Shown here in pieces: positions 17,139 through 26,215 of a stretch of DNA of 43,052 nt. The DNA lies in the NCBI GenBank assembly GCA_030685025.1, contig JAUXWC010000121.1, positions 1 to 43,052 of the forward strand, read 5' to 3'. How positions within the stretch are numbered: the stretch's first letter is position 1; each line of letters begins with the position of its first letter. Under the pieces are notes generated by a model. The model was not told where the DNA came from. It made no database searches and worked only from the letters and a program-made list of their open reading frames with translations. Source of the DNA: Rhodoferax sp. GTDB lineage: Bacteria; Pseudomonadota; Gammaproteobacteria; Burkholderiales; Burkholderiaceae_C. Made by a program: the position numbers and the translations under genes.

Positions 17139-17185
17139 CGCGTGCGCGCAGGCGCACACACATACGTGAGCGCGCACACACGCGC
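17139..17185. other. Alternating purine-pyrimidine (Z-DNA-prone) tract in a divergent promoter region
   Basis: Three nearly contiguous alternating runs occur: 17139-17150 (12 bases), 17152-17168 (17) and 17170-17185 (16), mostly CG and CA/TG steps. They are separated by single-base breaks. The tract lies between the divergent topB (start 17118) and SET (start 17221) genes. Such sequences favour left-handed DNA under negative supercoiling. A regulatory role is inference. Confidence 0.6.
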
Positions 17186-17220
17186 CCATACGAGTTCACC
17201 ATACCAAATTTTTTCGCACC

Positions 17221-17709
17221 GTGTCCAACAACCCCAAGCCAGCCAGCGGCCGCCGAATTCAAACCCGCCGCTCCGGTGTGCATGGCAAAGGTGTTTTTGC
17301 GGTGCAGGATATCGCCGAAGGCGAGAGCATCATCGAGTATGTGGGTGAGATCGTCAGTTGGCCTGACGCACAGGCGCGCCATCCGCACAACCCCAATGAT
17401 CCCAACCACACTTTCTACTTTCACATCGACGAGACGCGCGTGATCGACGCCCTGCACGGCGGCAACTCGTCGCGCTGGATCAATCACTCCTGTGCGCCGA
17501 ACTGCGAGGCCGATGAGCAGGACGGGCGCGTGTTCATCAAGGCGCTGCGCAACATCGCGGCCGGTGAAGAGCTGCACTACGACTATGGCTTGATCATCGA
17601 CGAGCGTTACACCCCCAAGCTCAAGGCCGAATACCCGTGCTGGTGTGGCGCCCAAGATTGCCGCGGCACTTTGCTGGCGCCCAAGCGGCGCCGCGCCGGC
17701 AGCGCATGA
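17221..17709 (+). CDS. SET-domain protein lysine methyltransferase
   Basis: A 162-residue protein that is almost entirely a SET domain. It has SGVHGKGVFAVQDIAEGESI (SAM-binding N-terminal part), VGEIVSW, SRWINHSCAPNCEAD (the NHSC pseudoknot motif), GEELHYDYGL, and a post-SET cysteine cluster, CWCGAQDCRGTLL. These are the features of active lysine methyltransferases. The start is GTG 17221; no better upstream start exists. It is divergent to topB and overlaps birA by four bases (ATGA). The substrate is unknown; lysine-rich DNA-binding proteins are the known targets of bacterial SET enzymes in chlamydiae. Confidence 0.88.
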   Translation: MSNNPKPASGRRIQTRRSGVHGKGVFAVQDIAEGESIIEYVGEIVSWPDAQARHPHNPNDPNHTFYFHIDETRVIDALHGGNSSRWINHSCAPNCEADEQDGRVFIKALRNIAAGEELHYDYGLIIDERYTPKLKAEYPCWCGAQDCRGTLLAPKRRRAGSA

Positions 17710-18509
17710 GCGGTTCGGCTGTTTCGGGGGGGGGCACCGCCTGGCCGCGTGAGCAGATCGAGCACGACCTCTCGTCTCTGGTGCCGGGCTTCACGGTCGA
17801 AGTGGTGCCCACCATCGGCTCAACCAACACCGAGTTGATGCAACGTGCCCGCGCCGGACGGCTTGAGCCGGTGCTGCTGCTGGCTGAGCTGCAGACCGCA
17901 GGGCGCGGGCGCTTGGGACGGCAGTGGCAGAGCGGCGCCACCGCGTCGGCGTTGACGTTTTCGCTTGGGCTGGTGCTGGCGCCAGCGGATTGGTCGGGGC
18001 TGTCCTTGGCGGTGGGCGTCAGCCTGGTGGACAGTCTGCACCCAGCGTTGCGCTTGAAGTGGCCCAATGACCTGTGGTGGCGCGACCGTAAACTGGCCGG
18101 CATCCTGATCGAAACCGCCAGTCTGGGTGAAACGCGTTACGCGGTGGTGGGCGTGGGCATCAACCTGGCGAAACCGAAGGCCGGCGATTTCTCCACCCCC
18201 CCGGCCGGGCTGGGCGAGGTGATCCCAGGCGTCACGGCCCAGGCGGCGCTGCGCCAGATCGCGGCGCCATTGGTGCGCGCCGTGAAGGGGTTTGAAGCCA
18301 CCGGCTTTGCGCCGTTCAAGGATCGTTTCAACCGCTGCGACGCGCTGGCTGGTGTTGACGTCACCCTGAGCGATGGCGTGGATGGCACCGCCCGGGGCGT
18401 GGATGAACGCGGCGCCTTGCTGGTGCATACTGCGCAAGGTTTGCGAAAAGTCACCAGTTCTGAAGTCAGCGTGCGGCCCTTGCGCCCGCCTGATTACGAA
18501 AACATCTAG
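17706..18509 (+). CDS. birA: Biotin--[acetyl-CoA-carboxylase] ligase, monofunctional
   Basis: A 267-residue biotin protein ligase. It activates biotin to biotinyl-AMP and attaches it to the carrier lysine of biotin-dependent carboxylases. Motifs in order: PTIGSTNTELM, AGRGRLGRQW (biotinyl-AMP loop), LRLKWPNDLWW, KLAGILIETA, VVGVGINLA, and a C-terminal SH3-like domain with VTLSDGVDGTARGVDERGAL. There is no N-terminal helix-turn-helix, so it is a catalytic-only form and not the repressor type. The ATG overlaps the SET stop. An SPOR-domain gene follows 35 bases later. Confidence 0.93.
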   Translation: MSGSAVSGGGTAWPREQIEHDLSSLVPGFTVEVVPTIGSTNTELMQRARAGRLEPVLLLAELQTAGRGRLGRQWQSGATASALTFSLGLVLAPADWSGLSLAVGVSLVDSLHPALRLKWPNDLWWRDRKLAGILIETASLGETRYAVVGVGINLAKPKAGDFSTPPAGLGEVIPGVTAQAALRQIAAPLVRAVKGFEATGFAPFKDRFNRCDALAGVDVTLSDGVDGTARGVDERGALLVHTAQGLRKVTSSEVSVRPLRPPDYENI

Positions 18510-18544
18510 TTCGACCGGGCCGGGTCAACGTTGCGTCTGTGTCC

Positions 18545-19207
18545 ATGTTGCGATTTGCTGTTCTGTCCCTGTTGTTGATCAATGGTTTGTACTTTGCATG
18601 GTCGCAGGGGCTGTTGCGCGCCTACGGTTTTGCGCCCGCGGAGCAGCGTGAGCCGCAACGACTGGCGCAGCAGCTTCGCCCGGAGGCCTGGCGTCTGCTC
18701 AACCCCGAGGAGTTGCGTCGTGTCGAAACGGCGGCACGGGTGGCGTTCAGACCGACCGAATGCCTGATGGCGGGGCTGTTTGATGAGGAGCGCAGCGCGA
18801 CGTTGCGACACACATTGGAGCGCAGCGCCCTGCCGGCCGGTTCGTGGTCGCTGGATGAAGCCAGCGAGCCTGGGCGCTGGATTGTGTACATGGGCAAGTA
18901 TCCCAGCATGGAGGCGGCAAGGAAGAAGCGTGCTGAACTGGCCTCGCTCAGCCTCAAGTCCGAATTTGTGGGTGATCCCAAGCTGGAGCCAGGGCTGTCA
19001 CTGGGCGGCTTCGACAGCGTCGCGGCGGCCAATTCCGAGCTGATGGAGCTGGTGAAGAGGGGGGTGCGTGCGGCCAAAGTCGTTCAGCTTCGTGAGCCGG
19101 TGCAAGGCATCCGGTTGCGCCTGTCGTCGGTCGACGACACCCTGCGCGCGCGGCTTGACGAGATCAGGCCGGCGTTGGCCGACAAGCCGCTACGACCGTG
19201 CCCCTGA
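18545..19207 (+). CDS. SPOR-domain protein with N-terminal membrane anchor
   Basis: A 220-residue protein with one N-terminal hydrophobic segment (MLRFAVLSLLLINGLYFAW), an intermediate helical region, and a C-terminal SPOR-like half. In that half GRWIVYMGKYPSMEAARKKR and GLSLGGFDSVAAANSEL look like the two repeats of an SPOR fold. SPOR domains bind denuded peptidoglycan at the division site. The start is taken as ATG 18545; a GTG six bases earlier is possible. It is in the same direction as birA. Its last 18 bases overlap the 3' end of the convergent sensor kinase gene. Confidence 0.72.
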   Translation: MLRFAVLSLLLINGLYFAWSQGLLRAYGFAPAEQREPQRLAQQLRPEAWRLLNPEELRRVETAARVAFRPTECLMAGLFDEERSATLRHTLERSALPAGSWSLDEASEPGRWIVYMGKYPSMEAARKKRAELASLSLKSEFVGDPKLEPGLSLGGFDSVAAANSELMELVKRGVRAAKVVQLREPVQGIRLRLSSVDDTLRARLDEIRPALADKPLRPCP

Positions 19208-20662
19208 GCCTGGTGTCGCCTCAGCCGCTGCCTCGGCCGCAAAGCGCACAACGAAGCGCGCGCCAGGCGGGGTCTGACCTGGCTTGGCGTCTTCCACCGT
19301 GACGACGGCCCGATGATGCTGGGCAATCTCCAGCACAATCGATAAGCCCAATCCTGATCCGTCGACCTCGTTGCCCAGTGCCCGGTAGAACGGCTGGAAC
19401 ACCAGTTCACGCTCGGCCACCGGGATGCCGGGCCCGGAGTCTTCTACCTGCAGCACCAGAGTGTTGCCGAACGGATCGGCCAGCACCCGCGCCGTGATGA
19501 TGCCGGGGTTGGTCAGGCTCGATGGGGTGTAGTTGATGGCGTTGTCCACCAGGTTGCGAATCAACTCCTTGAGCAGGGTCGGGTTGCCGCTGAGTTGTCC
19601 GCCACTGGCGCCGGGCAAGGCTCCCTCGTATCCCAGGTCGATGTGCTTTTCGATCGCCCGCGGCACGCTGTCCTGCACCACCTCCATGGTCAGCGCCGCG
19701 ACATCGCAGCTTTGCCGGCTCATGGCCGCGCCACTGCTCTCGGCCCTGGCCAGCGACAGGAGTTGATTCACCGTGTGGGTGGCACGGATGCTGGAGCGCC
19801 CAATCTGCCGCAACGACTGCTTCAGTTCCTCGGTGTTGGCGCCTTCGCGCTGCGCCAGATCGGCTTGCATGCGCAAGCCCGCCAGCGGTGTCTTGAGCTG
19901 ATGGGCCGCGTCCGCCAGGAAGCGTTTTTGCGTGGCGATGGAGTCCTTCAGGCGCATCAACAGGTCGTTGACCGACGCCACCAGTGGTGCGACCTCGAGC
20001 GGTACCACCTCGGCCTCGATCGGACTCAGGTCATCGGGCTTACGGGCGCGAATGCGCTCCTCCAGCTCGTTGAGCGGCTTGATGGCCTGTACCAGGGCCA
20101 GCCAGACCAGCAGCACAGCCAAGGGCAGGATCACGAACTGCGGCAACATCACACCTTTGGTGATTTCGGTAGCCAGAATGGAGCGCTTGTCGAGCGTCTC
20201 GGCCACTTGAACCAACGCCGGCTTGGCCTCGGGCAAGTCCAGCCGCACCCACATGTAGGCGACCTTCACGCTAACGCCCCGAACCTCGTCGTCGCGCAAT
20301 CGGACCTCGCCCAGCACCATTTTTTCCTCGTCTGGTGGCAGGGGCACATCTCGTTCACCACTGAGGAATTCGCCGCGTGCGCCGAGGATTTGGTAGTACA
20401 CGGTATCGCTGTCGTCGGCGCGCAGCAACTCACGCGCGGGCAGCGGCAGGTGGAACTGCACCTTGTTCTGCTTCACCGTCAGCAGTTGTGCCAGCGCCGC
20501 CACGTTGTATTCCAGGGCGCGATCAAAGGGTTTGCCGGCAATACCCTGCGCCACCAGCCAGGTGAGCACCAGGCTCACTGGCCACAGCAACAGCAGCGGC
20601 GTGAGCATCCAGTCCAGGATCTCACCAAACAGGGAGCGCTGCTCGCGCTGGAAGAGTTTCAT
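19190..20662 (-). CDS. Two-component sensor histidine kinase, TctE-like
   Basis: A 490-residue membrane kinase. Transmembrane segment 1 is at about 18-40 (MLTPLLLLWPVSLVLTWLVA). A periplasmic domain of the 2CSK type follows to about 170, then transmembrane segment 2 (VILPLAVLLVWLALVQAI) and a HAMP-like linker. HisKA has the phosphorylated histidine in FLADAAHQLKTPLAG. The ATPase domain has LIRNLVDNAINYTP (N box), VEDSGPGIPVAE (G1) and GSGLGLSIV (G2). It should phosphorylate the response regulator encoded upstream (20855-21529). Unusually, two 77-bp repeats separate the two genes. ATG 20662 starts the family sequence; upstream codons are inside the repeats. The signal is unknown. Confidence 0.92.
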   Translation of the reverse strand: MKLFQREQRSLFGEILDWMLTPLLLLWPVSLVLTWLVAQGIAGKPFDRALEYNVAALAQLLTVKQNKVQFHLPLPARELLRADDSDTVYYQILGARGEFLSGERDVPLPPDEEKMVLGEVRLRDDEVRGVSVKVAYMWVRLDLPEAKPALVQVAETLDKRSILATEITKGVMLPQFVILPLAVLLVWLALVQAIKPLNELEERIRARKPDDLSPIEAEVVPLEVAPLVASVNDLLMRLKDSIATQKRFLADAAHQLKTPLAGLRMQADLAQREGANTEELKQSLRQIGRSSIRATHTVNQLLSLARAESSGAAMSRQSCDVAALTMEVVQDSVPRAIEKHIDLGYEGALPGASGGQLSGNPTLLKELIRNLVDNAINYTPSSLTNPGIITARVLADPFGNTLVLQVEDSGPGIPVAERELVFQPFYRALGNEVDGSGLGLSIVLEIAQHHRAVVTVEDAKPGQTPPGARFVVRFAAEAAAEATPGSGARS

Positions 20663-20690
20663 CGCCAGCGCGTAGCGATGGAAGGTCCGA

Positions 20691-20848
20691 GCGCCGCCGG
20701 GCCGCCCCAAGGCGCGAGCGCCCCCTTGGGGGGCAGTGACCACACGCAGTGAGGGAGCGTGGGGGCCCTGAGTGCCGCCGGGCCGCCCCAAGGCGCGAGC
20801 GCCCCCTCGGGGGGCAGCGCAGCACACACCGTGGCAAGCGTGGGGGCC
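20691..20848. repeat. Two direct copies of a 77-bp GC-rich intergenic repeat
   Basis: Copies at 20691-20767 and 20772-20848 share GCCGCCGGGCCGCCCCAAGG, then GCGCGAGCGCCCCCT and a terminal GCGTGGGGGCC. They differ in the middle. Each has an inverted repeat (CCCCAAGG with CCTTGGGG, imperfect in the second copy). They fill the gap between the response-regulator stop and the sensor-kinase start. From memory this looks like a repeat family common between genes in Comamonadaceae; that is not checked. Confidence 0.85.
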
Positions 20849-20854
20849 ATATCC

Positions 20855-21529
20855 CTACCCTGGGATCTTCTCTAGGCAGTAGCCCAAGCCGCGCACGGTG
20901 GCGATGCGGATCGGGCCTTTCTCAATCTTCTTGCGCAGGCGATGAATGTAGACCTCGATCGCGTTATTGCTGACCTCTTCGCCCCACTCACATAGCCGTT
21001 CGACCAACTGATCCTTGCTGACCAAACGCCCCGCGCGCTGCAGCAACACTTCGAGCAGGCCCAGCTCGCGCGCCGACAGGTCTACCATCACGCCGTCGAT
21101 GGTCGCCACCCGTCCGGACTGGTCATAGACCAGCGGGCCGTGCTTGATCATGCTGCTGGCCGAGCCCATACCGCGGCGACTCAGGGCGCGCACCCGCGCT
21201 TCGAGTTCCTGCAGGCTGAAGGGCTTGGCCATGTAGTCGTCGGCGCCGTAGTCCAGGCCCTTGACGCGCTCGTCGACGCTGTCGGCGGCGGTCAGGATCA
21301 ATACTGGCAGTGAAGAACCGCGCGCGCGCAATTTTTTCAGCACCTCCAGACCATGCATTTTGGGCAGGCCAAGGTCCAGGATCAACAGGTCGAATTCGGT
21401 ATTGGTCATCAACGCCGCGTCAGCCTCGTTGCCATTGGCCACATGGTCCACCGCTGCACCCGAACTGCGCAAGGTGCGCATCAGGCCGTCGGCCAGCACC
21501 TGATCATCTTCGGCAATCAGAATCCGCAT
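20855..21529 (-). CDS. OmpR-family response regulator, TctD-like
   Basis: A 224-residue regulator. The N-terminal receiver domain has acidic pocket residues in MRILIAEDDQVLADGL, the phosphorylated aspartate at residue 51 in LLILDLGLPKMHG, and the conserved lysine in DDYMAKPFSLQELEARV. The C-terminal winged-helix domain has LSARELGLLEVLL and EVYIHRLRKKIEKGPIRIAT. ATG 21529 is preceded by AGGAG. It is first in a pair with the sensor kinase at 19190-20662. Target genes cannot be read from the window; no tricarboxylate transporter is adjacent. Confidence 0.93.
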   Translation of the reverse strand: MRILIAEDDQVLADGLMRTLRSSGAAVDHVANGNEADAALMTNTEFDLLILDLGLPKMHGLEVLKKLRARGSSLPVLILTAADSVDERVKGLDYGADDYMAKPFSLQELEARVRALSRRGMGSASSMIKHGPLVYDQSGRVATIDGVMVDLSARELGLLEVLLQRAGRLVSKDQLVERLCEWGEEVSNNAIEVYIHRLRKKIEKGPIRIATVRGLGYCLEKIPG

Positions 21530-21627
21530 GTCTGTCTCCTGGTTTGCGCCCTGCTTGCGCCCGCGTTTTTTCCGATTCTAGGCGTCCGCAGGAAAGGCGT
21601 GATCGCGTCTGGTCAGTGCGACGGCAT

Positions 21628-22101
21628 TCACGCCACGTAGGCCTCCAGTCCCAAGGCGATCACAGTGGCCACCTCCGGGCCAATCGCTTGGCGCATTTCG
21701 TCCTCGGCTTGGGCAACGGCCATTTGAAAGGCGGATAACCATGCCAGACCAACGGGCGTAAACTGAACGGTGCGCGCGCGCGCATCCAACGGATCGCTGG
21801 TCCGACATACCAGGCCCCACGCCTCACACTGGTCGACCAACTTGCCCATCGCCTGTTTGGTGATGCCCGCGCGGGCCGCCAGATCGGTCAGACGTGCGCC
21901 CTGCTCTGGCAGGTGGCGTGTGATCTGGACATGCGCCGCCGTGAGCTGGCATCGGGCGGCGAGGTTGGACAGCGCGAGGGGCACATCTTCATTGCGCGCC
22001 ATCAGGCTTAACACACGGGCATCAAAGCGACCCAAGGCCCGGCTCATCAAAGTGCCCATGTGGGTGTGGCGCCAGTGCTGGCCTGGGTTGGAGTTGTGCA
22101 T
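21628..22101 (-). CDS. MarR-family transcriptional regulator
   Basis: A 157-residue winged-helix protein. The helix-turn-helix is in RLTDLAARAGITKQAMGKLV and the wing in RTSDPLDARARTVQFTPVG, the usual MarR DxR-type wing. N- and C-terminal helices would form the dimer. Start ATG 22101; internal in-frame ATGs (22059, 22047) are possible. It is divergent from recA, with 143 bases between starts, but I see no reason to link it to recA control. The ligand and targets are unknown. Confidence 0.85.
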   Translation of the reverse strand: MHNSNPGQHWRHTHMGTLMSRALGRFDARVLSLMARNEDVPLALSNLAARCQLTAAHVQITRHLPEQGARLTDLAARAGITKQAMGKLVDQCEAWGLVCRTSDPLDARARTVQFTPVGLAWLSAFQMAVAQAEDEMRQAIGPEVATVIALGLEAYVA

Positions 22102-22138
22102 CGCTCAGATGGTAAATCAAATTGACTAAATATTGCAG

Positions 22139-22166
22139 TTGCACAAATAGACTTACCGACTAAACT
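22139..22166 (+). promoter_or_regulatory. Probable recA promoter
   Basis: TTGCAC (22139-22144, -35) and TAAACT (22161-22166, -10) are separated by 16 bases. The -10 box directly precedes and touches the LexA-box-like site, the normal geometry for an SOS-repressed promoter. The box matches are 4 of 6 each, so this is a proposal. Confidence 0.45.
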
Positions 22167-22185
22167 ACTGTTCAAGCATCCAGCC
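22166..22185 (+). promoter_or_regulatory. LexA (SOS) box candidate upstream of recA
   Basis: TACTGTTCAAGCATCCAGCC matches the E. coli recA operator at 14 of 20 positions. It keeps the CTGT half-site, the AGCAT centre and CAG of the second half-site. It lies 60 bases upstream of the recA start codon and abuts the proposed -10 box, so LexA bound here would block transcription. The second half-site is imperfect (CCAG instead of ACAG). Confidence 0.6.
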
Positions 22186-22244
22186 TGTCATTAATTGCAG
22201 CGCTTGCCCTGAACCTAACTCATTGATTCAACAGGAGATTTTCC

Positions 22245-23327
22245 ATGGACGCACCCGTCAAGAACCTAAGCGTAGCCGCCAGCGAAAAGGCCAAAGCCCT
22301 GCAGGTGGCGCTGGCCCAGATCGAGAAGCAGTTTGGTAAGGGCACCATCATGCGTTTGGGCGAGGGCGAGGTGATTGAGAACATTCAGGTGGTTTCCACC
22401 GGCTCGCTGGGGCTCGATATCGCCCTCGGCGTGGGTGGTCTGCCGCGCGGTCGGGTGGTTGAAATTTACGGACCGGAGTCGTCCGGTAAAACCACGCTGA
22501 CCCTGCAAGTGATTTCGGAGATGCAAAAACAGGGCGGCCAGTGCGCCTTTGTGGATGCCGAGCATGCGCTGGATATTCAATACGCGCAAAAGCTGGGCGT
22601 CAACCTGCAAGACCTGCTGATCAGCCAGCCTGACACGGGCGAGCAGGCGTTGGAGATCGTGGACAGCCTGGTGCGTTCCGGCGCGGTCGACTTGATCGTG
22701 GTGGACTCGGTCGCGGCCCTTACCCCCAAGGCCGAGCTGGAAGGTGAAATGGGCGACTCGCTGCCCGGCCTGCAAGCGCGTTTGATGAGCCAGGCCCTGC
22801 GCAAGCTCACCGCCCACATCAAGAAGACCAACTGCATGGTGATCTTCATCAACCAGATCCGCATGAAGATTGGCGTGATGTTTGGCAGCCCGGAAACAAC
22901 GACCGGCGGCAACGCGCTCAAGTTTTACGCCTCGGTGCGGCTGGACATTCGCCGCACCGGCACCATCAAGAAGGGTGAGGAAGCGATTGGCAACGAGACC
23001 AAAGTCAAGGTCGTCAAGAACAAGGTGGCGCCACCGTTCAAGACTGCCGAGTTCGACATTCTGTTTGGCGAGGGTATCAGCCGCCATGGCGAGATCATCG
23101 ACATGGGTGTGAACGCGCGCATCCTGGAGAAGTCCGGCGCCTGGTACGCTTACAACGGCGAAAAAATAGGGCAAGGCCGCGACAATGCGCGCGAGTTTCT
23201 GCGCGAGAACCCGAAGCTCTCCCATGAAATCGAGAACAAGGTGCGTGAGTCGCTTGGTATTCCGCTGCTGCCTGAAGCCGTCGGAGCGGAGCCTGCGGCG
23301 CCCACCAAGGGCAAAAAGGGCGACTAG
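22245..23327 (+). CDS. recA: Recombinase RecA
   Basis: A 360-residue RecA, the ATP-dependent strand-exchange protein that also triggers LexA self-cleavage. Walker A is [13 protein letters not shown] (about residues 76-88), Walker B is [12 protein letters not shown], and loop L2 is near [20 protein letters not shown]. The C-terminal domain ends in a lysine/acidic tail (APTKGKKGD). ATG 22245 is preceded by AGGAG. A LexA-box-like site and promoter lie upstream. recX follows 60 bases downstream after a strong hairpin. Full length. Confidence 0.98.
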   Translation: MDAPVKNLSVAASEKAKALQVALAQIEKQFGKGTIMRLGEGEVIENIQVVSTGSLGLDIALGVGGLPRGRVVEIYGPESSGKTTLTLQVISEMQKQGGQCAFVDAEHALDIQYAQKLGVNLQDLLISQPDTGEQALEIVDSLVRSGAVDLIVVDSVAALTPKAELEGEMGDSLPGLQARLMSQALRKLTAHIKKTNCMVIFINQIRMKIGVMFGSPETTTGGNALKFYASVRLDIRRTGTIKKGEEAIGNETKVKVVKNKVAPPFKTAEFDILFGEGISRHGEIIDMGVNARILEKSGAWYAYNGEKIGQGRDNAREFLRENPKLSHEIENKVRESLGIPLLPEAVGAEPAAPTKGKKGD

Positions 23328-23344
23328 CCACTGAAATAGGACGT

Positions 23345-23371
23345 CGCCAGCTATCCAACAGCTAGCTGGCG
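23345..23371 (+). terminator. Hairpin between recA and recX
   Basis: CGCCAGCTA (23345-23353) and TAGCTGGCG (23363-23371) form a perfect 9-bp stem with a 9-base loop. It is in the 60-base recA-recX gap, with no T-run after it. In E. coli a partial terminator between these genes keeps RecX low relative to RecA; this hairpin could do the same (inference). Confidence 0.5.
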
Positions 23372-23387
23372 GTTCTGGTGACTAGCC

Positions 23388-23837
23388 ATGACTGCGATGC
23401 CCCCTTCACTCAAGAGCCGGGCCTTGCGGCTGCTCTCGACACGCGAGCATTCGCGCTCGGAGTTGCAGAGCAAGCTCCGGCCCCATGCGCAAAGTCCAGA
23501 CGCACTGGCTCAGGTGCTGGACGAACTGCAAGCCAAGGGCTTCATCAACGAGCAACGCGTGCTTGAATCGGTGTTGCACCGCCGAGCCGTCAAGCTTGGT
23601 GTTTCACGTATTCGGAAGGAACTCTTGGCCAAAGGCCTCGAACCTGCCGCCATATCGCAAGCAGTCAATCAGTTGCGGGAGAGTGAACTGGCGCGCGCCC
23701 GCGAGGTGTGGCGCAAGAGATTCGGAAAGCAGCCACTTGACGCCACCGAACGGGCCAAACAGATGCGATTTCTTGCGAGCCGCGGATTTTGTGGCGACAC
23801 AATACGGCGAATTGTGTCGGGCTCAGACGATGACTGA
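23388..23837 (+). CDS. recX: Regulatory protein RecX
   Basis: A 149-residue helical protein of the RecX family, which binds RecA filaments and inhibits recombinase and co-protease activity. Characteristic stretches: RALRLLSTREHSRSELQSKL, VLDELQAKGFINEQRV, GVSRIRKELLAKGLEP and KQMRFLASRGFCGDTIRRIV. These are the three tandem three-helix repeats. Start ATG 23388; an ATG at 23397 is an alternative. It directly follows recA in the same direction and is probably co-transcribed at a reduced level through the hairpin. Confidence 0.93.
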   Translation: MTAMPPSLKSRALRLLSTREHSRSELQSKLRPHAQSPDALAQVLDELQAKGFINEQRVLESVLHRRAVKLGVSRIRKELLAKGLEPAAISQAVNQLRESELARAREVWRKRFGKQPLDATERAKQMRFLASRGFCGDTIRRIVSGSDDD

Positions 23838-23891
23838 AGCCCGGACCGGTCATCCGCCAGGGCAGTCGTCAAACGCCGAAGGTTCTGGTCT

Positions 23892-24827
23892 TCAGAGTCC
23901 CAGCATCAGTTGCAGATTCTGCACCGCCGCCCCGCTGGCGCCTTTGCCCAGATTGTCCAGGCGTGCAATCAACACTGCATGGCGAAAACCATCGCCTGGC
24001 CCGTGATTGCCAAACACCCGCAACTCCATCTTGTTGGTGCCCTGCAGCGCGACGGCGTCGAGTTTGCCGTCCTCGCTCGCCGGCTCCACCGTCACCCAGT
24101 GGCTGCCCGCATAGTGGCGCGCCAGCGCAGCGTGCAAATCCTGCATAGTCGGATTGCCCGGTAGTTGATCCAGGTGCAGCGGCAATTGCACCAGCATGCC
24201 TTGCCTGAAGTTGCCCACCGATGGAACCAACAAAGGCCGACGGGTCAGGCCCGTGTAGCGCATGATTTCGGGCAGGTGCTTGTGTTTGAGACCCAGGCCA
24301 TAAACTTCAAAAGCGCTCGCCCGGCCCTGCTCGTAGGCCTCAATCATGCTGCGCCCGCCGCCAGAGTAGCCGCTGACTGATGGCAAACACAGGGGGAAAT
24401 CGGCTGGAATAATGCCGGCGTCCACCAGGGGCCGGATCAGGGCGATCGCGCCGGTGGCATAGCAGCCAGGGTTGGCGACGCGACGGGCCTGAACCACAGC
24501 TTCGCGCTGCCCGGCGGCGAGTTCGGGAAAGCCATAGACCCAGCCGTCCTGTGTTCGGTGCGCGGTTGATGCATCAATGACCTTGGGCCCCCGGCCACCT
24601 GACTGGCGCTCGATGGTGTCCAACACAGCCACTGACTCGATCGCAGCATCATCATGCAGGCACAAGATGACCAGATCCACCTGCGCCATCAAGGCACGTT
24701 TTGTCTCTGGGTCTTTGCGCAGTTCAGGGGCAATGCTGACCACGTCAAGCTCGGGCATCAGCGTCAGGCGTTCCCGGATTTGCAGCCCGGTCGTGCCTGC
24801 TTCTCCGTCAATGAATACCTTGTACAT
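23892..24827 (-). CDS. argC: N-acetyl-gamma-glutamyl-phosphate reductase, type 2
   Basis: A 311-residue NADP-dependent reductase of arginine biosynthesis, converting N-acetylglutamyl phosphate to the semialdehyde. The nucleotide-binding start is [20 protein letters not shown]. The catalytic cysteine is in [16 protein letters not shown], and [20 protein letters not shown] and [15 protein letters not shown] also match. The short length and N-terminus place it in the type 2 group rather than the longer E. coli-like form. I chose ATG 24827 because it opens the family sequence; 42 upstream open codons are not family-like. Divergent to sucC. Confidence 0.93.
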   Translation of the reverse strand: MYKVFIDGEAGTTGLQIRERLTLMPELDVVSIAPELRKDPETKRALMAQVDLVILCLHDDAAIESVAVLDTIERQSGGRGPKVIDASTAHRTQDGWVYGFPELAAGQREAVVQARRVANPGCYATGAIALIRPLVDAGIIPADFPLCLPSVSGYSGGGRSMIEAYEQGRASAFEVYGLGLKHKHLPEIMRYTGLTRRPLLVPSVGNFRQGMLVQLPLHLDQLPGNPTMQDLHAALARHYAGSHWVTVEPASEDGKLDAVALQGTNKMELRVFGNHGPGDGFRHAVLIARLDNLGKGASGAAVQNLQLMLGL

Positions 24828-24970
24828 GCTGGGTCCCGTCTGGCTGCGCCTGTAAGTTAGACAAAAGATTGGTGCGTTGCAACATGATACATTTGTCGGC
24901 TGCGTTGTCCAGTGCCTGCCGCAAACGCCCGCCCAGCGTCGCGGCCGGATCAATAGTATCCATCCCTGAA

Positions 24971-25028
24971 ACCTTGCGGGGCAGACCAGCTACGCGCTTG
25001 CTGAGCCAGCTCTGTCCTCAACCGATTG
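24971..25028 (+). repeat. Palindromic element related to the 58-bp repeats, in the sucC leader
   Basis: It shares TTGCGGGxCAGACC and CAGCTCTGTCCTCAACxGATTG with the three tandem units at 13365-13538. The sucC copy carries about 17 extra bases inside, which themselves contain CAGC/GCTG arms. The outer arms GGGCAGA and TCTGTCC can still pair. It ends six bases before the sucC start codon, so it occupies the ribosome-binding region. Confidence 0.75.
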
Positions 25029-25034
25029 AGACCT

Positions 25035-26198
<1,164 letters not shown>

Positions 26199-26215
26199 GC
26201 CGCAAGGAAACAGAC

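Noticed and set aside
17119-17655. N-terminal extension of topoisomerase III by about 179 codons
   Set aside because: The extra codons are antisense to the SET gene and cover the promoter region; the family sequence starts at the ATG at 17118.
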